In this document: positions 55,456 to 64,000 of the stretch, in pieces
How the letters are laid out: every line of letters starts with the position of its first letter
How positions within the stretch are numbered: position 1 is the stretch's first letter
Source of the DNA: Calvatia gigantea
Taxonomy: Eukaryota > Basidiomycota > Agaricomycetes > Agaricales > Lycoperdaceae
Direction of reading: 5' to 3'
Assembly (NCBI GenBank): GCA_025093985.1
Contig: JACAAK010000021.1
Coordinates: forward strand, 62,001 to 126,000
DNA length: 64,000 bases
Program-made: the position numbers and the translations under genes
The notes under the pieces: model-generated
The model's database searches: none
The model's input: the letters and a program-made list of their open reading frames with translations, nothing else
What the model was told of the DNA's origin: nothing

Positions 55456-57020
55456 CTTGGAGTCTCCAGAAAAATCCTGGTGTTCCTCTGGTTTTGCTTC
55501 ATCTATTGCTCAGATCTGTACTTTCTTTGGTACAGTGCATGCTTTGGCTATGTGTCCGATTTTGCCGCAGTTGTAGCATGTTAATCCTTTGGGTTTTTTG
55601 CAGTCTTTGGACATGTGTCCGAATATCCCGCAGTTGTAACACTTGGGTTCCCCTTTTGCATTGAACACATGTCGCCTGCTTCCTATCTCCATGGGTTCTC
55701 CCATTCCTCCATAGGTAGTTCCTGAGTTAGTTTTCTTATCTCCTCGGTATTCGGATGCTTTGTATCCTTGTCCAACTGCTAGTATGGCCTCCTTCCATTC
55801 TGGGTACATGTCGGGTCGTGTGGCTGGAGGGTAGCCTGTGATGGTGTGGATAATACAGTATCTTGTCGGGCATTTTTTCACAGCAAGAACATAGCATGTC
55901 GGTTGTCAGTTTTCACCTTGTTTTTCAGTACTTCAAATTCGATGAGGTAGTCGGCTGTGTTCCTATTTCCTTGTTTGAATTTTTCGATCTGCCATTCCGT
56001 CTTCGCGTTCATGGCATCGTCTGAAAAGGTTCGTTTGAATTCTTCCACAAAGATTTTCCAGTCTACAGAGTCCTCTCCTTCCAGAATTTGTGGTGCTTTC
56101 ATTGCTGCATATGCTCCTGCTGTTCCTCCTCTCAGTCTAGCTAAGACTGCTATGGCTTTATCGTCTGCCGTGATGACTTTGTTGAATTTCATGAAGAGTG
56201 TCATGGCTCTCCACCAGTCATTGAATTTGGTTCTCGTTCCATCGAAGAACCCTGGGTCGGGCACGAGTCCCTTTGTGCTAGGTGCGGTGGTGGGTGCAGT
56301 ATTGTCTGTCATTTCTGAATTTCCCGATTCTGATTCTGTTTCAGTGTCTTGGTTCTCCGGCTGTCCTTGTTAAGACGAGTACACCACAGTAGCTTGCGCT
56401 AGTGGTGGAGGGGAGTCGTACTCACTGGGTTTGTTGAGATATTGGTTGTAGACCATTGCTAGAGGATATCTTAGAGGAATGTTGGGCAGAAGAGTAGACT
56501 GGATTGTCTAAAGAATATACGCATACTACATAGGTCTTATATATCTAGTGTCTCTGGTCTGTGCGCCGTTCTACCTAATACAGGTGAGGTCTTATCTGCC
56601 AGTAGCATATACAGAGCATACTGCGTACATTGTTCTATTTAATAGACCATGACCAGCAACCTAGAGTGCGGTCTAGTACATTGTTCGTTATCTCTCTTCA
56701 AGAGTGAAGTACTCAAGAACCTGTTTCAGCTATAAATAGACTGAACCAACGTAGTGGTACGGATCGAGATTCAACAGTCCTAACTGTTCTTCTGCTATGT
56801 CGAGTTCGTTGAAGAGTTCTGATATAATTGCTTCTACTCCTGTTGGGTTTGCTCCTTGTGTGGTATCTCTGGGTTCGTTGTCTGTTACAACCGTTTCTGG
56901 TGCAGGTACTTCAGGGTTCTCTGCTTCTTTGTCTGATGAGTCGGTTTCACTGTCTGTTTCGAGCTCGTTGTCTGTGACTTTGAGCTGGGGTTCTCTGTAT
57001 TTGTCGGGGTTCGAGCTCAT
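55453..57020 (-). pseudogene. gag: Gypsy-3 Gag, split by a solo LTR
   Basis: N-terminal part 56777-57020 (MSSNPDKYREPQ, acidic) continues at 56367 with the capsid core (FNDWWRAMTLFMKFNK, near 56215) and two knuckles [14 protein letters not shown] and CYNCGKIGHIAKAC (near 55555-55640). A small frameshift lies near 55875 and a TGA at 55510. The gag stop TAG at 55453-55455 is conserved in all three family members, and pol continues in the -1 frame. Confidence 0.9.
56368..56776 (-). mobile_element. Solo LTR of the Copia-J family, 409 bp, TSD GTCCT
   Basis: Plus-strand TGTTAAGACG to GATTCAACA, flanked by GTCCT (56363-56367 and 56777-56781). Closely matches the Copia-J LTR at 62515-62923, same length, same orientation. 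It splits Gypsy-3 gag. Confidence 0.95.
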
Positions 57021-57087
57021 ATAATGGCTCCTGGGTTCATCGTGGTTCGAGTCTTTTCCAACTCTATCTTTGCAAGGTGAGGTGGTG

Positions 57088-57098
57088 ATGCTTAACCA
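57088..57098 (-). promoter_or_regulatory. Gypsy-3 putative self-priming PBS
   Basis: In element sense TGGTTAAGCAT, 2 nt inside the 5' LTR, perfectly complementary to 57183-57193 in the same LTR. Confidence 0.65.
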
Positions 57099-57100
57099 AA

Positions 57101-57409
57101 TGTTACAACCTTAGTCAGTTTAGACCTCAGGTTGCAGCTCTGGCTAAGTCTTGAGGGCGAGTAAGGAAAAGAGAACAGAAGGTGGTTAAGCATACCGAAT
57201 ACAATAGGGTGTATGTACGCTTAAATACGGAAGGGAGCATCTAGTTGAATGGATGGAGTAACTACATGAAACGTCTGGTCAAGGCGTGGTAGTTGGTACG
57301 AGTCATATCTTTCGGAGAACGCTGGACTAGAATAACCGAAACAGGCACGCAGATAGTTAGGAATGTAGAATGGCACGGAACACGTTATGATCGGTGGAAA
57401 CTCATAACA
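57101..57409 (-). repeat. Gypsy-3 5' LTR
   Basis: 309 bp, plus-strand TGTTACAACC to CTCATAACA. A TATTTAAG box (complement at about 57221) lies upstream of the predicted start. Confidence 0.95.
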
Positions 57410-57574
57410 ATGACCATTGAGAGGTTCCTCAACCATCTGTCGAGGTCACCCTATTGGGAGGATTTCGCCATGTTGGCTCACACTCCACACATATCATGTA
57501 ACTCTGCCAGCTTGGACACTTGCACTGTCTGGCTAGACCTCGCTGACTCTAAGTCAGGCACCCAGATGAAGCAT
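57410..57574 (+). pseudogene. LINE-L ORF1, piece between Gypsy-3 and LINE-M
   Basis: Encodes MTIERFLNHLSRSPYWEDF and WLDLADSKSGTQMKH in the ORF1 frame, followed by the LINE-M target site CAGATGAAGCAT. Confidence 0.85.
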
Positions 57575-58526
57575 TTTTTTTTTTTTTTTTTTTAAATCAT
57601 GGCTTGCACCAATTTATAACACAGTGCCCGATCGCAGTCCACGTGTAGCTAAGTACAAAGCCCCCCAACTACAAAGTCTGATGAGTTAAGAGTAATCTAC
57701 TGTTCAGAAGCAACCCAACCCAACCCAAGTGCTAACCCAGACCAGACCAGACCACCCCCTACTTGTTAAATCCTCCAGTTCCCTGAAATGCCCATCACAC
57801 TGAAGAAGACCCAGTTGCCCAGGTCTTGTGGTGTACACCCAGTGATGCACCGCTGCATTGTGGCAGTACCCTGATCATCCCTCAAGAGGTGGACCCAGCA
57901 GCAATGGCGGCCAAGTGCCCTCAGGGGGACAGGTGTAGTCAGGAGAGCCAGTGCAAGGAGCCCCCAGTTGGAGCTGCCTTACCCCCAGCTTCCCAGATGA
58001 AAGGGTATCAGCCCGGCCCCAATCCAGGGCAACCCAGCAGGCAGGGTAGCAACTCAAAGTGTTGCCTAGACGGCGCCCAAGAAAGTAGCTTAGCAGGACG
58101 AACTCACACCGCCACCCGGGGACCCCACCCCCGTTATTTTATGCCTTTGCCCCCCTTAAAGCCCCCGACCAGGCCCAGGAAAGGAGCACCACCAGCTGAG
58201 GCTAGAAGCACCCCCCAGGGACCCCACCCCTGTTGCCTTACAGCTTCTCCACCCAGTAGGCCAGAAGACCAACAGCCCCGCAGGAGCCCCCAGCGTGCGC
58301 CAGCTCAGCCGATCCCAGCATCGTCTGGCCTGAATGCAAAAGCCCTGGGGTTTGCATTCAGAAAGTCTATCAGCTCATGAATGGTCTGAGGAGGTCTGTC
58401 AAGTTCCCTTTTGTGGTTGGGACACCTGATGAATATGTGATAGCGCCCCTCGAGAGCGGCACCACACGAACAGCCAACACTTTCATTAGGAAAGAATGGT
58501 ACACGGTACGACCCAATTGGAGCATG
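57575..58526 (-). mobile_element. LINE-M: 5'-truncated LINE, ~950 bp, 12-bp TSD
   Basis: Poly-T (57575-57593), 3' UTR (to 58304) and the last ~70 codons of ORF2 including the Cys/His tail (58305-58526). The target duplication CAGATGAAGCAT lies at 57563-57574 and 58527-58538. It interrupts LINE-L ORF1. The open frame running from here into 58823 is chimeric and not a gene. Confidence 0.93.
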
Positions 58527-58964
58527 CAGATGAAGCATCTTGTGGGGTGCACCATCCAGATTGGAACCCATTCCTGCCATATTCAGTAGGCCCCCACCTA
58601 CACAGGTGTGCCCTGGTGCCAGCATTGCTGGTACTGGGGTCACTCCACCACTATTTGCTGATTGCATTTGAATCAGTGTTCCATCTGTGCTGGTCCTCAC
58701 ACTATTGAGAACCACTGTGCCATCACTGGCTGCTGCCATCCTTGGGATGTCACCAAGGCTACTCCAGAGGGCCAACCCTGCCCTCATTGCTTTAAGTACT
58801 TGAACTATGGTGGTGACCATCATGCAGACTTACACTCCTGCCAGCTCTGGTGCCATCGGTACAAATTCAAGTGGATTAAGGAGCACTATCGAAAGGTGAG
58901 TAAATGCTGTCTCTCTAGGGTGGCGTCACAATCCACTGATAACACTTCAGCATCCACACAATGA
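58527..58964 (+). pseudogene. LINE-L ORF1, C-terminal part with CCHC knuckles
   Basis: Resumes at the TSD (MKHLVGCTIQIG), then CX2CX4HX4C (CQHCWYWGHSTTIC, near 58615-58655), a second Cys/His unit (CSICAGPHTIENHC) and a third (CPHCFKYLNYGG...C, near 58785). One stop lies near 58585. The ORF1 TGA (58962-58964) overlaps the ORF2 ATG (58961-58963) as AUGA. Knuckles bind LINE RNA. Confidence 0.85.
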
Positions 58965-61441
58965 ACCCCAAGCCTGACATGTTGAAATGTTTTGTGAAGG
59001 GTAGATTATGTATACTGTCTTTTAATGTAGCCAAGAATTACATGTTATTGGACACACTGCTAGAGTCTGAGAAAGACAACTTTGACATCATTTTCATCCA
59101 GGAACTGCCCTGGTGAACAATTAGATCCACCCCCTCATCACTAGATGCTGAGGGCATGCCTGTTATTGGAGCACCTAAGCACCCTGAGTGGCTGTATATG
59201 GTAAGGCTAACCTCCTCCCTGAAGGAACAACATTGACTGTGTGTCATGGCTTATGTCCACATATAGATCAGAAGGCTGAGGCCCTTGATGAGGCAGGATC
59301 TCATTGATCACTGGGATGTGATGGTTGTTACCATTTTCAATCACAGTTGTGAATACCACTTCATGAATGTCTATTCTGACAATGAGCACACTGCGATCAA
59401 GCTTCTCTATGAGAAGTGGGATTCTCTACCCCAGATGCACTACATGGGAGGTGATTTTAATTGCCATTCACATGAGTGGGACAATAATGTCCTGTATCAC
59501 TGCCAACCCACCCAGCAGCTATCTACAAAATCTCAGCCTTGGTGGGATGAGGACTGCACCGTTACCCTGTGGACTGGAAGGTGTTTCGATACGTTGTAGG
59601 GTCTAAAAAGCACAAATTCTTCGATGAGAAGATCGAGGAAATTGCTGAGACCAACAAGCACCCTTGGGACCTTATGGAATGGGTTAAGGCGCACAAGTTG
59701 CCGGCATGCGAGGCTATCTCCTACCAAGGGGAGCCTTGTCACACTATGGACTCCCTTTGGGAGGCCCTTCACGGTACCTACAACTCCGCCTCTGGGCGTG
59801 AGTGTGACACCCCTGTTATTGATCCGCTCCCTGCACTTCCACTGTGGGGGTGGGTTGACTTCTCAGACAAGGAGTTGGTGGATGCACTGTCTGCCTGCTC
59901 CAAGATCTCTGCTCTGGGCCCTGACCACATTACATGGAGGATGCTCAAACAGATTGTGCTTGGGGATGCCCTGCCGATCTTCATATGTCTAGCTAGTGCT
60001 TGTATTCGTCTAGGCTGCTGGCCAGAGTATTTTAAAGAATCTATGTCGGTTATTATCCCTAAGCTGGGTAAGCCTGCATATTCTATGCCCAAGGCCTTTA
60101 GGCCCATAGTTCTTCTCAACACGCTGGGTAAGCTGTTTGAGAAAATGATCGCGACTAGGCTCCAGTTTGACTCCGTCAAATTTGGGGTCTTTCACCCTAA
60201 TCAGCTCGGAGGTGTAATCCAACAATCCACTGAAGACACTGGCCTAATGCTGACCCACATCATAAGAGCGGGTTGGGCTAAGGGCCTCAGGACTAGCGTT
60301 GTGGCATTTGACATAGCGCAGTTCTTCCCATCTCTGCACCATGATATGCTGGTTGCAATACTCCACAAGCAAGGATTCGCCCCTGAGCTGGTTGAGTTCT
60401 TTGCACACTACTTGGTAGGATGGAAGACCCAGTATTGCTGGGATTCTTTCAAGTCCGGGCTATTTCCATTGGATGTGGGGGTAGGTCAGGGCTCTGCCCT
60501 CTCCCCCGTCCTGTCAGCCTTATACATAGCTCTGCTAATGTGGCTTTTCGACAGGGAGGTGTCATGCTTAGGGACGACTCTTCTGTCATATGTCGATGAT
60601 GGCACCATCATTGTCCAGTCTAAGGACTGGAAGTCCAACCTTGTGGCTCTTAAGGAGGCATATGGTATTATATTCAGGCTCTTTGAGCACTTCGCCTTGG
60701 TACTTGAACATGACAAGTCTGAGGTTTTTCACTTCTCCTGCAAACATGGGGATGATAATCTGCCGATTGACCTGGGCTTTGCCCCGTTCACTGGTGATAC
60801 ACCGCTTCAACCCAAGCCCTATTGGAGGTATTTGGGTTTCTACTTTAACCGTGCCCTTACGTTTAAGGAGCATGTTCAATACTATTCTACCAAAGCACTG
60901 TCTACAGTGAAAGCCATGAAAATGCTTGGCAACTCCACGAGGGGCTTGCGGCCTATGCAGAAGCGCCTCCTCTATCGGTCATGTGTTGTACCCATTGCAA
61001 TATACAGCTTCAAACTCTGGTTCTTCAAGGGTTCCCGCTGTAAGGTGGCCCTTAAGAGCCTGAATGTCATGCAGAGATGGGCAGCCCTGTAGATTACAGG
61101 TGCATTCCGGACTGCTCCTACTGGGGCCGCAGAATCATTCGCGGGTCTCATACCTATCCAGCTTCATATACAGAAGCTTGCTGTCAGGTCGGACTACAGG
61201 ATTAAGACCCTGTCACCTAATCATCCCCTTAGAGCCCTTATGAGCCCTGAGTATTCTGGGTCTGCTAAGCTGCACGCCCGCTCTGTCGGTCTTATGTCTT
61301 CTGCGGTTCGCAAGAAGACTAAAGGCTCCTTAATCCAGGCTGACTCCAACCTGGTGAACCTCGTTGAGGAATTTGAGCCTATGGCCTCAATTAATCGGCC
61401 CGGATACCGCCTAATGGACTGCCACCCTGACTGGGTGTCGT
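58961..61441 (+). pseudogene. LINE-L ORF2 (APE, RT) with deletions
   Basis: The APE N-terminus MNPKPDML leads to GGDFNCHS (near 59450). A deletion of roughly 430 bp at about 59518 then removes the rest of APE, including the catalytic SDHH. Stops lie near 59115, 59235 and 59265. A 507-codon open stretch (59569-61092) holds a full RT: AFRPIVLLN, AFDIAQFFPSLHH, GQGSALSP, YVDDGTI (near 60590). A TAG at 61090-61092 replaces Trp (ALWITG). At the codons that are TGA in other copies this one has CAA (59504-59506 and 60223-60225). RNase H is split by a solo LTR at 61442. Confidence 0.9.
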
Positions 61442-62063
61442 TGTTAAGCGCAGGTCACGCAGGTGAGACGACCGGAGTCTAGACGCCCGGAATGATGTGT
61501 GGATGCGGACGAAGATGGACGAAGCGGGCGAACTCGGGAGGACCGTGGCTTCAACGTATGTGTTGCGCCCTCCTGCCGACGGGTGGTCCTAACTTCAGAA
61601 TAAGGGATGAGGGCAGAGTCAGAGGCGGAGACAGAGACAGAGACAGAGGTAAGATAGAAGTAGCGTGTCGCTAAGTAGATTTCAGACTGAGGATTACAGG
61701 CGAAGTAGCTACGGTTTATATACGCGAGGAAGTGTGGTTCTACAAAAGGAAACTACTATGACTTCAGGTGCGGGCCAGGTATGGCCGCTAGATAAAAACA
61801 CCGGGAATGCAACTAGCTAAAAGGAATAAGGTGAAACAGGAACGATATGAACGGTAAAAGGGATTGCAAGGGAAACGGGAGTAGGTATGACGACCAGAGA
61901 AATGTACAAGGAGGATAATCGGAAATTAACGTCAGACATAATAGTAAGAATGGAGAGCGGGGGAGACGGGGGAGAGTGGGTGAGAGTGAATGGTAAATAA
62001 AATATAAAGTATAGTCCGGGTAAGAGCGGGTGAAGCGGGTGAGCGCGTGTACGGGTTGTGACA
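61442..62063 (-). mobile_element. Solo LTR of an unassigned family (LTR-K), 622 bp, TSD GTCGT
   Basis: Plus-strand TGTTAAGCGC to GGTTGTGACA, flanked by GTCGT (61437-61441 and 62064-62068). A TATATAAACC box read on the minus strand (near 61713) suggests minus orientation, with a layout like the G0 LTR. No internal region of this family is in the window. The stretch holds no gene. Confidence 0.85.
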
Positions 62064-62216
62064 GTCGTTCATGGAGGTGAAACTCGATGCGGAGGGTAAT
62101 ACCGACCCCACGCATATGTATGCTCTCGACGCGTGCCTTAGGGAGTGCAGGGAGGATCTCGGGATTGTCCACATGGTGATGGACGCAAGTCTTCCGCTTC
62201 ATGGCAAGTTCCAGGT
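62064..62216 (+). pseudogene. LINE-L ORF2 RNase H fragment
   Basis: About 50 codons (FMEVKLDAEGNTDP, MYALDACLREC, HGKFQ). It ends at a junction with an unrelated ORF1 piece at 62216. The RNase H ATD motif is altered to VMD. Confidence 0.85.
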
Positions 62217-62514
62217 GACCTAGCCGACTCAAAGACCGGCACCTGGATGAAGCGTCTTGTGGGGCGCACCATCCAGATTGGAATGCACTCCTGCTGTATG
62301 CAGCAGGCCTCCGCCCGTACTGGGGTCCCCTGGTGTCAGCGTTGCTGGTACTGGGGCCACCCCACTGCTATCTGTCGATCTCGGTCAAACAGGTGCCCTA
62401 TCTGCGCTGGGCCTCACATCTCTGAGAACCACTGCACTGTTGCCAGCTGTTGTCATCCTAAGGATCTCAACAAGGCTACCCCCGAGGGACAACTGTGCCC
62501 CCATAAATTCAAGT
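62217..62514 (+). pseudogene. LINE ORF1 fragment with CCHC knuckle
   Basis: DLADSKTGTWMKRLVGRTI through CQRCWYWGHPTAIC (CX2CX4HX4C, near 62330-62375) and CPICAGPHISENHC. Open without stops, so better preserved than LINE-L ORF1. It is fused to the LINE-L RNase H piece on the left and cut by Copia-J on the right. Confidence 0.85.
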
Positions 62515-62923
62515 TGTTAAGACGAGTACACCACGATAGCATTACGCTAGTGGCGGAGGGGAGTCGTACTCACTGGGTTTGTTGAGATGTGTGTTATAGA
62601 CTGTAGCTAGAGGATATCTTAGTGGAATATTGGGCAAAGAGTAGACTGGATTGTCTAAGGAATATACGCATACTACATAAGTCTTATATAACTAATGTCT
62701 CTGGTCTGTGCGCCGTTCTACCTAATACAGGTGAGGTCTTATCTGCCAATAGCATATACAGAGCATACTGCGTACATTGTTCTATTTAATAGACCATGAC
62801 CAGCAACCTAGAGTGCGGTCTAGTACATTGTTCGTTATCTCTCTTCAAGAGTGAAGTACTCAAGAATCCGTTTCAGCTATAAATAGACTGAACCAGTGTA
62901 GTGGTATGGATTGAGATTCAACA
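62515..62923 (-). repeat. Copia-J 3' LTR (409 bp)
   Basis: Plus-strand TGTTAAGACG to ATTCAACA. A purine-rich tract in element sense (AAGTGAGGAGG, near 62926-62936) lies directly next to it as polypurine tract. Confidence 0.93.
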
Positions 62924-62948
62924 CTCCTCCTCACTTGAAGGAGGGAGA

Positions 62949-64000
62949 TTAACTTTTCAGCGATCGAGCGGCTTTATCCCATGCTTCGATATCGGAACCG
63001 AAAACCAGTCCTAGCTCAGGACGGAAGAGATTGATTTTGGTTACGCCAAGATTCTTTGTAAAGATATCGGCGGGATTGTCTTGTGAAGACACATCACCAA
63101 TAACAATGATACCCTCCTCGACTAATTCTCGCACATAGTGGTAATGAATATCCACGTGCTTCAATCGTTTTTCAACAATGGGATTTTCAGTCCGGAATTT
63201 GGACCCATCGTTGTCACCGTAGAGAATAGGAGTTGGGTGCTCAATTTTGAGCTCCTCCAGAAGCTGTGACAGCCATTTCACTTGTCGTGAAGCGTCAGAC
63301 AGTTCTTTATATTCCGCCTCAGTGGACAATAGTGAAACCGTCTTTTGTCGCCACGAAGTCCAAGTGACAGCACCGGACGTGATCATACAAACATTTCCCG
63401 ATACAGATCGGCAGGTTTCAGTATCTTGAGCCCAGTCCGAGTCACTGAGGCATTCCAGCGTCACCGCGGATTTCCCAGTATCGCCTTCATATTTCAATGC
63501 ATAGTTCCTTGTCATAGACAAGTACTTTAGTACATGAATTCCAGCACGATAGTGCTCAGGAGTGGGGTTAGCAGCGTGTTGTGCCAGCTTAACTACGGCA
63601 AAGGCTATGTCGGGCCTAGTACCGATCATCAAGTACATTAAAGATCCAACCAATTGTTGGTACTTTTGACGGAAGGGGTGTGATGCAGTGTCCTTGTTTG
63701 TTACAAACTGGAAGCCAGCTGGCAATGGTGTTTTAGCCGCGGCAGACTGTGGAACCTGGAAGCGCTGCAAGATCTTATCCAGGTATTTCACCTGTTGGAT
63801 GAAGATTTGACGCTTGGAGCGATTCCTCGAGATTTTCATCCCAAGGAATTCTTCACAGGGACCGTGATCTCTACATTCCCACTTTTTAGTAAACTTTCCC
63901 TTCAACTCATTGAGGAGGGGGGAGTTTTTCTTTCCCAAGAAATTCACGTCATCAACGTAGACAATGGCTACTACAAGCTCTTTTGTTTTCGGATGTCTGT
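62949..64000 (-). CDS. pol: Copia-J Pol, C-terminal part (RT and RNase H), open to window end
   Basis: About 350 codons without a stop, ending at TAA 62949-62951. The start lies outside the window. RT includes the catalytic YVDD (near 63953), then FLGMKISRNR (near 63830), LVGSLMYLMIGTRPDIAFAV (near 63640), and RNase H with LSDSDWAQD (near 63440), STEAEYKELSDASRQ (near 63320) and YGDNDGS (near 63220), so the acidic residues are intact. The protein copies the element RNA and degrades it in the RNA-DNA hybrid inside particles. The C-terminus ends KAARSLKS. It is the only clearly undamaged coding region of its class here. Confidence 0.93.
   Translation of the reverse strand, partial: RHPKTKELVVAIVYVDDVNFLGKKNSPLLNELKGKFTKKWECRDHGPCEEFLGMKISRNRSKRQIFIQQVKYLDKILQRFQVPQSAAAKTPLPAGFQFVTNKDTASHPFRQKYQQLVGSLMYLMIGTRPDIAFAVVKLAQHAANPTPEHYRAGIHVLKYLSMTRNYALKYEGDTGKSAVTLECLSDSDWAQDTETCRSVSGNVCMITSGAVTWTSWRQKTVSLLSTEAEYKELSDASRQVKWLSQLLEELKIEHPTPILYGDNDGSKFRTENPIVEKRLKHVDIHYHYVRELVEEGIIVIGDVSSQDNPADIFTKNLGVTKINLFRPELGLVFGSDIEAWDKAARSLKS

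Larger units (their letters stand above)
50609..57409 (-). mobile_element. Gypsy-3: complete Ty3/gypsy chromovirus with ORF3, 6.8 kb
   Basis: LTRs 50609-50917 and 57101-57409 (309 bp), TSD ATGAC (50604-50608 and 57410-57414). It is the best preserved of its family: pol has a 500-codon open stretch, and ORF3 has one stop. It carries a solo LTR of the Copia-J family in gag (56368-56776). Confidence 0.95.
62515..64000 (-). mobile_element. Copia-J: Ty1/copia element, 3' part, continues past window
   Basis: The 3' LTR (62515-62923) and the RT-RNase H end of the pol ORF. It is distinct from Copia-I. The 5-bp left flank is CAAGT; the right flank lies outside the window. Solo LTR 56368-56776 belongs to the same family. 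The open pol suggests a young copy. Confidence 0.93.

Noticed and set aside
57293..57595. A 100-codon frame ending in a run of Phe
   Set aside because: It joins Gypsy-3 LTR sequence, LINE ORF1 and a poly-T tract; the Phe run is the LINE-M tail read in sense. Similar artefacts occur at 2974, 5379 and 28888.
58305..58823. A 172-codon minus-strand frame
   Set aside because: It crosses the LINE-M/LINE-L boundary at 58526 and reads ORF1 on the wrong strand.

Overview
This window reads as fungal heterochromatin made almost entirely of retrotransposons. I found no host gene, tRNA, rRNA or CRISPR array. The combination of Tad-type LINEs (APE, RT, RNase H, Cys-rich C-terminus), chromodomain Ty3/gypsy elements and Ty1/copia elements fits Basidiomycota, probably an Agaricomycete. 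That placement rests on my recollection of similar proteins and was not tested by a search.

Layout. 1-5490: LINE-A, interrupted by an opposite-strand LINE 3' end (2951-4300). 5491-9637: LINE-C, with its 5' half inverted (twin-priming type). 9638-11565: gypsy fragment carrying a solo LTR, then an LTR of copia family A (11566-11885). 11886-15763: LINE-E (minus). 15764-16065: LTR3. 16066-28623: LINE-F (plus), split by a 9.1-kb gypsy element, G0 (18046-27192). 28624-28869: LINE ORF1 scrap. 28870-32141: old LINE-H (minus). 32142-42209: Copia-I, split by a LINE stub, two solo LTRs and Gypsy-1 (35562-41907). 42210-42660: inverted ORF1 scrap. About 42740-62216: LINE-L, nearly full length, split by a solo copia LTR, Gypsy-2 (44484-50508), Gypsy-3 (50609-57409), a LINE stub and a 622-bp solo LTR. 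62217-62514: ORF1 scrap. 62515-64000: Copia-J (minus), running off the window. Twelve insertions show target-site duplications (5 bp for LTR elements, 12-15 bp for LINE stubs), so the nesting order can be read directly.

Most notable points. (1) Gypsy-1, -2 and -3 share an extra gene (ORF3, about 329 aa) between pol and the 3' LTR. It starts exactly 6 nt after the pol stop in all three, in the pol frame, and I recognise no family for it. (2) G0, a different gypsy family, also has extra coding sequence in that position: a Pro/Ser-rich ORF followed by a 117-aa protein with three tandem CCHC knuckles. (3) Both gypsy families have a 10-11 nt sequence just inside the 5' LTR that is complementary to the LTR about 34 nt downstream of a TATA box. 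This is the arrangement of Tf1/sushi self-primed elements, and it covaries between elements. (4) Many disabling stops are CGA to TGA changes, and sister copies show CAA at the same codon; the differences I found between the near-identical inverted-repeat arms are all CpG transitions. This points to strong CpG methylation and deamination.

The elements do not form a host pathway. They are a layered record of insertion, LTR-LTR recombination, inversion and mutational decay. The elements closest to intact are G0 (two stops in pol, near-identical LTRs), Gypsy-3 and Copia-J.
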